Assembly: GCA_036675345.1 (NCBI GenBank)
Contig: JAKFFE010000016.1
Coordinates: forward strand, 1-64,000
Length of the DNA stretch: 64,000 nt
DNA from: JALYOC01 sp036675345
Lineage (GTDB): Bacteria > Myxococcota > Myxococcia > Myxococcales > Myxococcaceae
Direction: 5' to 3'
Shown here: piece by piece, positions 51,616-60,191 of the stretch
Layout of the letters: every line of letters begins with the position of its first letter
Numbering within the stretch: the stretch's first letter is position 1
Program-made: the position numbers and the translations under genes
The notes under the pieces: generated by a model
Databases searched by the model: none
Told to the model about the DNA's origin: nothing
Seen by the model: the letters and a program-made list of their open reading frames with translations, nothing else

Positions 51616-53414
51616 AGCGTCTCGCGCGCTGCTCGCTGCTGGCGTTGACCGCGCTGCTGGCGGGCGCCTGCCGGGACCGCCCGGTGTTCGATCCCCAGTC
51701 CCCGGCTCAGGGCCCGGGGGCGCTGGTGGGCAACGGCCGGCCGGTCACCTCCGGGCAGTTCGCCGGCGGAGACGATGTCCTCCCCGCTCCCCGGGCGGTG
51801 ACCCCGCCCGATGGCACCCGCCCCCCGGACTGTGACGCCGCCTGCGTCGCCTACTGTGAGGGCGCGGGGCTGGAGAACCCGGTCAACCGCGGCCTGTGCA
51901 AGGGGCTGTGGGGGGTGGGGCTGGCGCCGGCGCGGATCGACTTCGAGGAGTCCTGCCGCCGGATGGTGATCGATCTCACCGGGGCCATTCCCTCCGCCGC
52001 CGAGACCCGGTTGCTGTGCGCCGGCTCCTGGGGAGAGACCGCCCGCCGGCTGATGGAGCGCGAGGACTTCATCGAGGTCAACCAGCGCCGCGCCGCCGAC
52101 CGCTACCTGTACAGCACCCTGGTGGTGAACGTGCAGAGCATCTACGACCTGGATGCGCTGGTGGGGAAGCTGTACCGCGGCCTGGTCCCCTACGACCTGT
52201 TCGCCGCGGTGCTCAGCGCCCACCCGGTGATCGTCCGCCGGCAGGCCGATCCCCGGGACACCGCGGAGGCGGTGTTCGTGCTGCTGATGGGCCGGCCGCC
52301 CTTCGACGACGAACGCGCCGACCTGGGCCGCCTCTACGCCACCTGGCAGCGCGGCTACTACGATCACCCCGCGCTGAACATGCGGGTGCCGGACTCCTTC
52401 GTGCGCTTCCCCTGCCTGGATGAGGAGGGGGAGGTGGATCCGCTGCGCCGGGGCCAGTGCACCAGCGTGCTGTGGGGGTTCAACGAGATCATCCTCCAAC
52501 CAGACCTGCGCGCCACCCGGGACCGCGAGTCGGGTGAGCTGGTCACCTGGAACGGGGTGCTGGAAGGCGAGGAGTGGGCCACCCTCCAGCTTCCCGGCAG
52601 GGCGCTGGCCAAGGAGCGGGCGTTCTGGGAGCACGCGGTGGACCAGGTCCTCCTGCAGTACCTCGGCTACGACCTGGGCACCGACGTCCCCGCGGTCCGC
52701 GAGGAGCTGGTGAACTGGCTGGTGACGCACGAGGGGGACATCCGCTCCGTCCACTACGCGGTGCTGACCTCGGCGGCGTATCTGCAGTCGGCCCGGGTGA
52801 GCACGCCCGCGCCCTACCGCTGGGTGCAGGGCCCGCTCAAGCAGGTGGAGGCGGAGACCTGGATCCAGTCGGTGGCCCGGCTGTCCGGCAAGAAGTTGGA
52901 GGGTGGCTGTGACTACCGGATCTCCCATCCGGAGGAGTTCCTGCAGTCCGGAAGCCTGTCCTCCTACCGGCTGCTCAAGAACTCCGACTGGTCGTTCAAC
53001 GAGGACGGAGAGCTGGAGCTTGGCTACGCGGACCTGGCGCGCGACCTGGGCGGCTGTCAGCAGAACGTGGCCTCCGGGCGCTTCAAGGTGATCAGCATCC
53101 TCACCACCGCCCGACAGCTGAGCTTCGTGGACGAGGTGTGCAATCCCCGCGGGGATGCGCCCGGCGGCGGGGTGGCCGTCCAGCGGTTGTTGCCCGGCGA
53201 CCTGGCTCCCAGCCTGGCGATGACCGACGCGCTGGGGGAGGAGGTGGCCCGCCACCAGTACCGCACCTTCCTGGGCCGCTCGCCCAGCTCGGAGGAGACC
53301 GCCGAGGCGCGCGCCGCCGCCGCCCAGTGCGCCCTGGGGCTGTGCACCGCGGAGAACTTCGCCCGGCCGCTCTGCTTTGCGCTGCTGTCCAGCGCGGAGG
53401 TCCTCTTCTACTGA
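51612..53414 (+). CDS. PSD1-type DUF1549/DUF1553 lipoprotein
   Basis: 600-residue lipoprotein (LLAGAC). RRMVIDLTGAIPSAAETRLLC matches the DUF1549 opening (R-x-x-x-D-L-T-G-x-x-P-x-x-x-E). LVNWLVTHEGDIRSVHYAVL followed by TSAAYLQS, RTFLGRSPSSEETAEA and FALLSSAEVLFY match DUF1553. These paired domains are typical of Planctomycetes PSD1 proteins, which sit beside DUF1501 and c-type cytochromes; function is unknown. It starts with a GTG overlapping the upstream stop and ends 1 nt inside the next ATG (TGATG). Confidence 0.85.
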   Translation: MKRLARCSLLALTALLAGACRDRPVFDPQSPAQGPGALVGNGRPVTSGQFAGGDDVLPAPRAVTPPDGTRPPDCDAACVAYCEGAGLENPVNRGLCKGLWGVGLAPARIDFEESCRRMVIDLTGAIPSAAETRLLCAGSWGETARRLMEREDFIEVNQRRAADRYLYSTLVVNVQSIYDLDALVGKLYRGLVPYDLFAAVLSAHPVIVRRQADPRDTAEAVFVLLMGRPPFDDERADLGRLYATWQRGYYDHPALNMRVPDSFVRFPCLDEEGEVDPLRRGQCTSVLWGFNEIILQPDLRATRDRESGELVTWNGVLEGEEWATLQLPGRALAKERAFWEHAVDQVLLQYLGYDLGTDVPAVREELVNWLVTHEGDIRSVHYAVLTSAAYLQSARVSTPAPYRWVQGPLKQVEAETWIQSVARLSGKKLEGGCDYRISHPEEFLQSGSLSSYRLLKNSDWSFNEDGELELGYADLARDLGGCQQNVASGRFKVISILTTARQLSFVDEVCNPRGDAPGGGVAVQRLLPGDLAPSLAMTDALGEEVARHQYRTFLGRSPSSEETAEARAAAAQCALGLCTAENFARPLCFALLSSAEVLFY

Positions 53415-54817
53415 TGGCTCCTTCAAACAAGACGGACCTGGGCCGGAGACTGCTGCTCAAGGCGCTGGGCGCGGGCGCCACCGCGCTGGCCGCGCCGATG
53501 CTGTGGATCCCGCGACCGGCGCTGGCCCAGACCTCCGGGCGCGGCGCGGTCAAGCACCTGATCTACATCCGGCTCTCCGGCGGCTTCCGCTTCACCACCG
53601 CCTTCAACGCCGGGGTGGCCGACGAGTTCAATCCGTTCGGCCGCTCCGGCGCCGCGGCCGCCGGCACCGAGTGGGGGGTCAGCTCGCTGCTGGATCGGGC
53701 CACCTGGTTGGACGGGGATCAAGGCCAGCTGCGCCGGGACCAGGGGATGCGTCCGCTCTCCGCGCTCTCCAACGAGATCGCCGTCCTCCCTTGCGTGGAC
53801 CACGAACCGTACGCGGCCCGCGCGGACGGAAACCACGGCACCGGACTGGAGCGCTTCCTCACCGGCTTCGTGGGCGGCGGCACCAGCGTGCTCACCTACG
53901 TGAACTACGGACTGCGCACCCAGGTGGACACCGCCGCCGCCGAAGGGGTGACCCTGTTGCCGGCCTTCTCCCTGGGCGAGTCCGGGATGAGCGCCGGGGC
54001 CGGCGCCTACGCCGGGTACCGGGCGCCGGTGCTGGAGGGCGAGGGGCTGGGCGGCTTCGTCTCCGCCGGGCAGACCGGGCTCCCCAGCTGGGCCAGCGGG
54101 ATCGCCACCGCGGTGGACGCGCGGATGGCCGCGGCGCTGACCTCCCGGCACCGTCCGCAGGTGGAGAGCTACCAGCGGGCGCGGGAGGCCACCCGGGCCT
54201 ACGGGCGGATCTTCCAGGATCCGATCCTCACCTCCCCCAGCACCTCCGCCACCCTGGTGGATGGGATCAGCAACGCGGATCTGGACCTGCTGCTGGGGAC
54301 CGACCGCACCGCCCGCCGGTTGGCGCTGGCGCTGCGGCTGTTCCACTTCGGGTGCCCGGCGGTGTTCCTCAACCAGGGAGGGTACGATCTCCACTCCGGC
54401 GAGAACGGGGAGTTGCCCGGTCAGATGGACTCCCTCAACCGGTTGATCAGCGGCTTGAACGTCGCGCTCAAGCGGATGGTCCACCCCTCGGGCGGGACCT
54501 ACTGGGATCACACCCTGGTGGTGCTGGGCAGCGAGTTCGGGCGCACCGCCTCCGGCTCCCGCTTCAACTCCGCCGGCGGCAGCGACCACAGCAGCGACCG
54601 GGCCACCCGCTGGATGTCGATGCCGATGATGGGCGGGGTGATCTCCACCGCCGGCAAGGGCGGGCGCTCGCTGGGTTCCACCCGGGCCAACGATCTGGAG
54701 GCCACCGGCAAGGTGTACAGCTACCGCGCGGTGATGAAGACCCTCCTGGATCTGCTGGGGGCGGACCACCAGGGCGTCTTTCCGGCCGACGCGCCGATCG
54801 AGGATCTCTTCCTGTGA
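53414..54817 (+). CDS. DUF1501 protein, Tat-exported
   Basis: 467-residue exported protein. The N-terminus LGRRLLLKALGAGATALAA is a twin-arginine signal, implying export in folded form with metal. DUF1501 features are HLIYIRLSGGFRF, the Asp/His-rich VDHEPY and GNHGTGLERF, and GSEFGRTASGS with SDHSSDR near the C-terminus. The family belongs to the alkaline-phosphatase/sulfatase-like superfamily; the substrate is unknown. Always found with PSD1-type genes, as here. Confidence 0.88.
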   Translation: MAPSNKTDLGRRLLLKALGAGATALAAPMLWIPRPALAQTSGRGAVKHLIYIRLSGGFRFTTAFNAGVADEFNPFGRSGAAAAGTEWGVSSLLDRATWLDGDQGQLRRDQGMRPLSALSNEIAVLPCVDHEPYAARADGNHGTGLERFLTGFVGGGTSVLTYVNYGLRTQVDTAAAEGVTLLPAFSLGESGMSAGAGAYAGYRAPVLEGEGLGGFVSAGQTGLPSWASGIATAVDARMAAALTSRHRPQVESYQRAREATRAYGRIFQDPILTSPSTSATLVDGISNADLDLLLGTDRTARRLALALRLFHFGCPAVFLNQGGYDLHSGENGELPGQMDSLNRLISGLNVALKRMVHPSGGTYWDHTLVVLGSEFGRTASGSRFNSAGGSDHSSDRATRWMSMPMMGGVISTAGKGGRSLGSTRANDLEATGKVYSYRAVMKTLLDLLGADHQGVFPADAPIEDLFL

Positions 54818-56169
54818 GCCGGCTCCGCCTCCTGGCCCTGTGTGGCGCGGCGCTGGTCGCCGGATGCAACCTGGCGGATCCGCCCCGACCGCGTCCGGAC
54901 ATCCCCTTCACCCCCGACCGCCCGCAGCTCCCCAGTGGTGGCTTGGTGCCGGTGTACACCGGCAGCGACCCGTTCGTGCAGGAGGCCCAGACGCGCTTCC
55001 TCACCGGGTTGGATCTGCACCAGAAGGTGGTGGTGCGCTCCTGCGGCGGCACCAACGGGGTGTGCCACAACGCCAAGGAGTACCCGGACCTGCACACCGC
55101 GGCGAACTTCACCCGGATCATCGACGCCCCCTGCAACGTCCAGGCGGGCTCCTGGGAAGGGATCTTCGACCGCTGTGAGCGGGTGGGGGATCGCTTCACC
55201 CTGGACGCCAGCGGCTTCACCGAGTCGGAGATCGCCTGGCTGCAGCTGATCCCCGGTCCTCCGCCCACCGGGACCAGCGCGGCGATCAGCGAGACCACCC
55301 CCGGCCTGCACGTGTACCTGCAGGAGCCTCTGCCGACCCAGGTGGAGGTGGGCCGGCAGCGGGCCTCGTTCCTCCGCTCCTTCCTGGAGCCGGACGGGAC
55401 GGTCCGGGCCTTCGCCTACGGCAACTACAGCTCGGACTGGTGGGTGCTGCCGGATCGCCGCCACCTGGTGGCGCGGGTGGACAGCGATCAGCTGGAGCGG
55501 GTCCAGGCGCTGCTCACCGCCGGGGTGGTGGAGGGTGATCCCAACCGCAACGGCGTCTTCGGCGCGCGGACCGGGCGGGCGGTCTCGCTGATCACCCCCG
55601 GCTGGCCCGAGCAGAGCTACCTGGTGGCCCGGCTGCGAGGACAGATGGAGGGGGACCCGGTCCCCGGGACGCGGATGCCGCTGGCCAACCAGCCGCCGTC
55701 GATCATCGAGATGCTGGCCCTGATGTGCTTCATCGAGGGCCTGGACCCGGCGGCGGACAGCTGGAACCTGGGCGCGGGCATCGACTACGTGAACTGCTCC
55801 TACAGCGCGGATCCCGCCGCCCTGAACCTGGTGGGCACCGGCGCCACCTGGAGCGGGAGGATCCGGCCGCTGCTGGAGGCCAGCTGTGGCGGCTGCCACG
55901 GTGGGGCCACCCCCTCCGGCGGCTTCGACGTGCTGGCGGACGGGCTCTACGCGCGGCTGTTCCAGCCCTCCTCCCAGCAGCCGGCCCGGAACCTGATCGT
56001 CGCCGGTCAGCCGGAGCAGAGCTACCTGTGGCTCAAGCTGGTAGGCGACGGCAGCATCACCGGGGACCGGATGCCGGTGGACCCGGTCACCGGCAACGGT
56101 GAGCTGCCGGCCGCGGACCTGGAGGCGATCCAGACCTGGATCACCGCCGGGGCGCTGGACGACGCGTAG
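54814..56169 (+). CDS. Cytochrome c-like lipoprotein (PSCyt1-type)
   Basis: 451-residue lipoprotein (LVAGC). A GTG start overlaps the DUF1501 stop (GTGA). A clear haem site CGGCHGG lies near residue 355 with a later GDRMPVDP as probable Met ligand. An earlier NGVCHN near residue 87 resembles a haem site but lacks the first Cys spacing (CGGTNGVCH), so it may be degenerate. It likely receives or donates electrons for the PSD1/DUF1501 pair at the periplasmic face (inference). Ends 3 bp from the convergent Rieske gene. Confidence 0.85.
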   Translation: MSRLRLLALCGAALVAGCNLADPPRPRPDIPFTPDRPQLPSGGLVPVYTGSDPFVQEAQTRFLTGLDLHQKVVVRSCGGTNGVCHNAKEYPDLHTAANFTRIIDAPCNVQAGSWEGIFDRCERVGDRFTLDASGFTESEIAWLQLIPGPPPTGTSAAISETTPGLHVYLQEPLPTQVEVGRQRASFLRSFLEPDGTVRAFAYGNYSSDWWVLPDRRHLVARVDSDQLERVQALLTAGVVEGDPNRNGVFGARTGRAVSLITPGWPEQSYLVARLRGQMEGDPVPGTRMPLANQPPSIIEMLALMCFIEGLDPAADSWNLGAGIDYVNCSYSADPAALNLVGTGATWSGRIRPLLEASCGGCHGGATPSGGFDVLADGLYARLFQPSSQQPARNLIVAGQPEQSYLWLKLVGDGSITGDRMPVDPVTGNGELPAADLEAIQTWITAGALDDA

Positions 56170-56172
56170 CGG

Positions 56173-56967
56173 TCAGGCGATCTGGACGGTGACCCCGTCC
56201 GCGTCGTGGGTGGCGGTGAAGCGGCGCAGCGGCAGGGTGGCGGGGGGCCGGGTGGCCTCGCCGGTGAGGTTGAAGGTGCTGCCGTGGCAGGGGCAGCGCA
56301 GCTGGGTGGCGGCGGGATCGAAGGCCACCGTGCAGGCCAGGTGGCTGCAGGTGGCGTCCAGCGCCGCATACCCGCCGTCGTCCGTGGCCACCACCACCAG
56401 CGGGCGGCCCAGCCCCTCCGGGGTCCCGGCCACCGAGTTGCCGGCGGTGCGCAGCTCCGGGAACTGGGAGAAGGCGAAGAAGATCCGGCCCTCGTTCACC
56501 GCCGGGAAGCCCTCGCTGCCCGCCCAGAGATCGATCACCAACCGGTCCAGTTCGACGGTGACCGGGTACTTGCGCAGCCCCTGCACCGCGGGCGGACGCA
56601 GCACCTCGCCCTCGGCGCCAAAGCGGGCGCCGTGGCAGGGGCATTCGATGGCGTTCTCGAAGAAGCCCAGCGGGCAGCCGGCGTGGGTGCAGACGCTGTC
56701 CACCGCCACGTACTGGCCATCGCTCCAGTGGGCCAGCAGCACCGGTTCGATTCCCGGGGCGCGGACGGTGATCGCGCTGCCCAGCGGCGCCAGCTCCGGC
56801 CAGCGGGACAGCTCCACCGTCAGCTTCCCGTTCACCGGCGGGTCCACGTCGGCCACCGGGGCGGGGTCGATGAACCGGATGCAGCCGGTGGAGGGGAGGG
56901 TGGTGGCGGCCACCGCCGCCGCGCTGCCCTGCAGCGTCCGCTTCAAGAACTGACGTCGGCTGCTCAT
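56173..56967 (-). CDS. Tandem Rieske [2Fe-2S] protein, Tat-exported
   Basis: 264-residue protein with Tat signal SRRQFLKR. It carries two complete Rieske domains. Domain one ligands: Cys93-T-His95 and Cys109/His112, with disulphide Cys98 and Cys111. Domain two: Cys207-S-His209 and Cys225/His228, with Cys212 and Cys227. The surrounding motifs are CTHAGCPLG, CPCHG, CSHLAC and CPCHGS. Two Rieske clusters in one chain are unusual. The ATG overlaps the stop of the yceI gene (ATGA). It is a probable periplasmic electron carrier fed by the b561-like protein. Confidence 0.92.
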   Translation of the reverse strand: MSSRRQFLKRTLQGSAAAVAATTLPSTGCIRFIDPAPVADVDPPVNGKLTVELSRWPELAPLGSAITVRAPGIEPVLLAHWSDGQYVAVDSVCTHAGCPLGFFENAIECPCHGARFGAEGEVLRPPAVQGLRKYPVTVELDRLVIDLWAGSEGFPAVNEGRIFFAFSQFPELRTAGNSVAGTPEGLGRPLVVVATDDGGYAALDATCSHLACTVAFDPAATQLRCPCHGSTFNLTGEATRPPATLPLRRFTATHDADGVTVQIA

Positions 56968-57521
56968 GGCCTCTTCTCGAAGTGGAGGTCGGCGACCACA
57001 GTCATCGGATCGTTGATCTGGATGAACATCAGGGACGGCCGCTCCACCTTGTAGGCCTCGAGGCTGACGGTGAAGGTGGCGTTCACCACCACCCGCTTCG
57101 CGTCCTGGAAGGTGATGTCCAGCGCCACCGTCTCCTCCCGCTCCACCCCGTGGAAGCGGATCTGGGCCGGGACCTTCATCCGGGCCTTGGCCGGGAACTT
57201 CGGCGGCAACCGGAAGTTGGGGAGGCGGGCGCGCAGCTCCACCGTCTTGAACCGCGCCGCCTCCACCGCCTCCAGCATGTGCGCGTCTCGGTTGGCGTTC
57301 CCGGAGTCGAAGGTGGCCACCGGCACCGAGGCCCGGACCTCCAGGGTCTTGTCCTTCAACAGTTTCGCGGTCCCCTTGGCGGCCTGGGAGGTCCCGGTGA
57401 CCTCATGCAGCTTGTGGATGATCTTGTAGGAGACGGTGCCGCGCTTGAGGGTGAAGGTCGGCTGCGGCGCCGCCTGGACCACCAGGGCGCTGCACAACGA
57501 GAGAAGAGCCAGCGAGGTCAT
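56964..57521 (-). CDS. YceI family periplasmic protein
   Basis: 185-residue exported lipocalin-like protein (signal MTSLALLSLCSALVVQA). VSYKIIHKLHEVTGTS, ASVPVATFDSGNANRDAHML and PAQIRFHGVEREETVALDI match YceI. The family binds polyisoprenoids, probably quinone-like, and in E. coli is encoded next to cytochrome b561, as inferred here. Co-transcribed with the b561-like gene (17-bp gap) and the Rieske gene (overlap). Confidence 0.92.
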   Translation of the reverse strand: MTSLALLSLCSALVVQAAPQPTFTLKRGTVSYKIIHKLHEVTGTSQAAKGTAKLLKDKTLEVRASVPVATFDSGNANRDAHMLEAVEAARFKTVELRARLPNFRLPPKFPAKARMKVPAQIRFHGVEREETVALDITFQDAKRVVVNATFTVSLEAYKVERPSLMFIQINDPMTVVADLHFEKRP

Positions 57522-57538
57522 CAGCGAGGAGGGCCCGG

Positions 57539-58327
57539 TCAGAAGACGAGGACGGCCGCGGCGACCGTCAGCGCCCCCAGCGTACCGTACCCGATGATTT
57601 GGTGCGCCTGCGCCACCACCCGCTGGTCGAGCGCACCTTCCAGCCGATGGGCATACAGGCCCAGTCCCACCTGGGCCAGCATCCCGGCGGTGGCGATCCC
57701 CACCAGGATCCGGTGCAGGGTGCTGGTGCTGAACCCGGACCGCAGCTCATAGGGGCGGGGAGCCAGCAGGGCGAACAGCCCGGTGGCCGCGAACAGCCCG
57801 GTGCTCCCCATCGCCAGGCCGAAGTGCAGCAACTCGAAGCGATCCGGGTTGGCCGAACCCAGCCGGTACTTGTCGTTGAGCTCCAGCTGGCCGATCACCG
57901 TGGTGCCGGCCAGCGCCGCCCAGGTGGCGATCCCCAGCGCCTGATGGGCGGTGAGCAGGGTGCGCCGCAGCTTTACCTGCTCGTCCAGCCGGACCTGATC
58001 CAGCGCCTCCTGTTGCTGCTTCTGCTTCTTTTTCTCCGGCACCAGCGAGGGGGCCACCACCTTCGCCGGGGGCGCCTCGGGCGGCTCCTCCTCCACCGTC
58101 TCCCACTGGGGACCCTGGTCGTCGACCGGAGCGTCGGAGGGCGTGGCGGCGGGCTCTTCCACCGGAGCGGGCGGCGGCTTCGGCTTGGCCTTGGCTGCCC
58201 GCTTCTTCTTGGTCGTCTTCTTCTTCGGCCGGGTCACCGACGGCCGGGAGGAGTCGGTCTGCGCGAGCGCGGTGGAGAGGGGCAGCCACGCCAGCAGCAG
58301 CGCGCACAACCAGGACAGCCTCCTCAC
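57539..58327 (-). CDS. Cytochrome b561-like membrane protein with Lys/Pro-rich linker
   Basis: 262-residue protein starting at GTG with GGGAGG upstream. Signal MRRLSWLCALLLAWLPLSTALA, then ~95 residues rich in Lys, Pro and Glu. Four hydrophobic helices follow, each with a His in a similar place: LLTAHQALG, LLHFGLAMG, LHRILVGIATAG and AQAHQIIGYG. Four such His could bind two b haems, as in b561 proteins. The match is my inference but the neighbouring yceI supports it. Confidence 0.7.
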   Translation of the reverse strand: MRRLSWLCALLLAWLPLSTALAQTDSSRPSVTRPKKKTTKKKRAAKAKPKPPPAPVEEPAATPSDAPVDDQGPQWETVEEEPPEAPPAKVVAPSLVPEKKKQKQQQEALDQVRLDEQVKLRRTLLTAHQALGIATWAALAGTTVIGQLELNDKYRLGSANPDRFELLHFGLAMGSTGLFAATGLFALLAPRPYELRSGFSTSTLHRILVGIATAGMLAQVGLGLYAHRLEGALDQRVVAQAHQIIGYGTLGALTVAAAVLVF

Positions 58328-58441
58328 CGCGCCTCCCTTTGATCGTCCGATGTCCACGCCGGGTCTCGACCGGGGAGACTGGCATGGGGGCGCGGCGGCG
58401 TCACCCGTTCCATCGCCCCCACTCGGGAGTAGAAGGTAGGA

Positions 58442-59425
58442 ATGAAGATCCTTGTCACCGGGGGTACCGGTCTCATCGGCAACGACCTCGTCCGGACCCT
58501 GGTCCAGCGTGGGCATGAAGTCCGGGCCCTGGTCCGGTCTCCCGAACGCGCTCGCCGGCTGCTCCCCGGTGAGGTGACCCTGGTCGAAGGCGACGTCACC
58601 GTGCCCCAGAGCCTGGAGCCGGCCTGCCAGGGGGTGGAGCGGGTGTTCCACGCCGCGGGGATCCCCGAGCAGTGGCAGGCCGACGACTCGATCTTCGATC
58701 GGGTGAACCGGGGCGGGACGGTCAACGTCCTCACCGCCGCGCTGCGCGCCGGGGTGAAGCGGGTGATCTACACCTCGACCATGGACGTGTTCGCGGCGCC
58801 GCCGGGCGGAACCCTGGTGGAGTCCAACCTCGATCCCCACCCCAAGCACACCGCCTACGAACGTTCGAAGCAGGCCGCCGAACAGGAGGCGGAGCGGATC
58901 CGCCAGCAGGGACTGGACGTGGTCTACGTGAACCCCGGCGCGGTGTACGGCCCTGGCCCGGTGCACGAAGGTACCAACTCCTTCTTCATCAAGCTGATGA
59001 ACCGCGACGCCCCGCTGCTCCCTCCCGGGGGAATGGCGCTGGCCTTCGTCCGGGGAGTGACCGCGGTCCACCTGGCCGCCGCCGACCGGGGCCAGAGCGG
59101 TGATCGCTTCCTGGTCGCCGACACCCACGCCACCAATCGGGAGTTGGCGCAGGCCATTGCCGCCCAGGTCCCGGGGTTGAAGGTTCCCCCGGTCGGTCCG
59201 GCCTGGGCCCTGCGCGCCCTGGCCACGGTCAGCGCTCCGCTGGCGCGGACCTTCGGGTTCCGTCCGCTGATCGCCTTGGGGCAGCTGCAGTTCCTGCTCT
59301 GGAACGTGCGGGTGGACGCCTCCAAGGCGATCCGGGAGCTGGACTTCGTGCCCACCTCGCTGGAGGAGGGAGTGCGGGAGACCATCGCCGCCCTGCGGGA
59401 GCAGGGGCTGGTACCGCGGGCCTGA
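58442..59425 (+). CDS. NAD-dependent epimerase/dehydratase (extended SDR)
   Basis: 327-residue extended short-chain dehydrogenase. The nucleotide motif TGGTGLIG lies at residues 6-13; the catalytic triad appears as STMD and YERSK (Tyr-x-x-x-Lys). The sequence VFHAAGIPEQWQ and later GLDVVYVNPGAVYGPG resemble hopanoid-associated sugar epimerases such as HpnA, though also generic dihydroflavonol-reductase-like SDRs. Divergent from the b561-like gene across 114 bp. Confidence 0.85.
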   Translation: MKILVTGGTGLIGNDLVRTLVQRGHEVRALVRSPERARRLLPGEVTLVEGDVTVPQSLEPACQGVERVFHAAGIPEQWQADDSIFDRVNRGGTVNVLTAALRAGVKRVIYTSTMDVFAAPPGGTLVESNLDPHPKHTAYERSKQAAEQEAERIRQQGLDVVYVNPGAVYGPGPVHEGTNSFFIKLMNRDAPLLPPGGMALAFVRGVTAVHLAAADRGQSGDRFLVADTHATNRELAQAIAAQVPGLKVPPVGPAWALRALATVSAPLARTFGFRPLIALGQLQFLLWNVRVDASKAIRELDFVPTSLEEGVRETIAALREQGLVPRA

Positions 59426-59504
59426 AGCGGGACGCTTCGCCGGGGCGGATGCCGAGCCGGTCGCTGGAGATCGGTCCCCCTCCGGTGGGGTTAGACTCCC
59501 GGGG

Positions 59505-60164
59505 ATGGGAATCCTTCGGAAGTTGTTCGGGCCCAGCCAGGACGAGGTCTGGACCCAGCTGGCAGACGAGCTGCGCGGCAGGTTCGTGGACGGGGGGCTG
59601 TGGAAGGGCGACCGGGTGGTGGCCCACGCGGGAGGGTGGGCGGTCACCCTGGACACCTTCACCGTGTCCACCGGCAAATCCAGCACCACCTACACCCGGC
59701 TGGTGGCGCCCTTCGAGAATCCGGACGACTTCCACTTCTCGGTGGGCCGCGCGCATCTGTTCAGTCCGCTGGCCCGCTGGCTGGGATTCCAGGACGTGAC
59801 CATCGGCGATCCGGAGTTCGACGCCGCCTTCGTGATCAAGACCAACCAGGTGGAGAAGGTCCGGGCCTTCCTGGGCCACCCCCGGCTTCGGTTGCTGCTG
59901 ATGCGTCAGCCGCACGTGGCCTTTGAGGTCCAGCGCGGGGACCCGGCCCTCTTCGGCCAGGGGCTTCCCGAGGGGCTGGACCATCTGAGCTTCGTCAGCC
60001 CGGGGGTGCTCAAGGACCTGGACCAGCTCAAGAGCCTGTTCCTGATGTTCTCGGTGGCGCTGCGGCAGCTGGATCGGATCGACTTCCCCGAAGCGGAACC
60101 AGTGGAGGCGCAGGACGGGCTGAGCTCGCCGGCCCCGGTCCGGGGTTCGTCCGGTTCATACTGA
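59505..60164 (+). CDS. Conserved hypothetical protein
   Basis: 219-residue cytosolic protein with MGILRKLFGPSQDE at the start, which often marks an amphipathic membrane-touching helix. FDAAFVIKTNQVEKVRAFLG resembles a motif of DUF3137-type proteins (F-D-x-x-F-x-I-K-T-x-x-x-x-x-V-R). No catalytic residues recognised. Function unknown. Confidence 0.75.
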   Translation: MGILRKLFGPSQDEVWTQLADELRGRFVDGGLWKGDRVVAHAGGWAVTLDTFTVSTGKSSTTYTRLVAPFENPDDFHFSVGRAHLFSPLARWLGFQDVTIGDPEFDAAFVIKTNQVEKVRAFLGHPRLRLLLMRQPHVAFEVQRGDPALFGQGLPEGLDHLSFVSPGVLKDLDQLKSLFLMFSVALRQLDRIDFPEAEPVEAQDGLSSPAPVRGSSGSY

Positions 60165-60191
60165 GTCCAAGCGCTCGGCGCGCCGCCCCAG

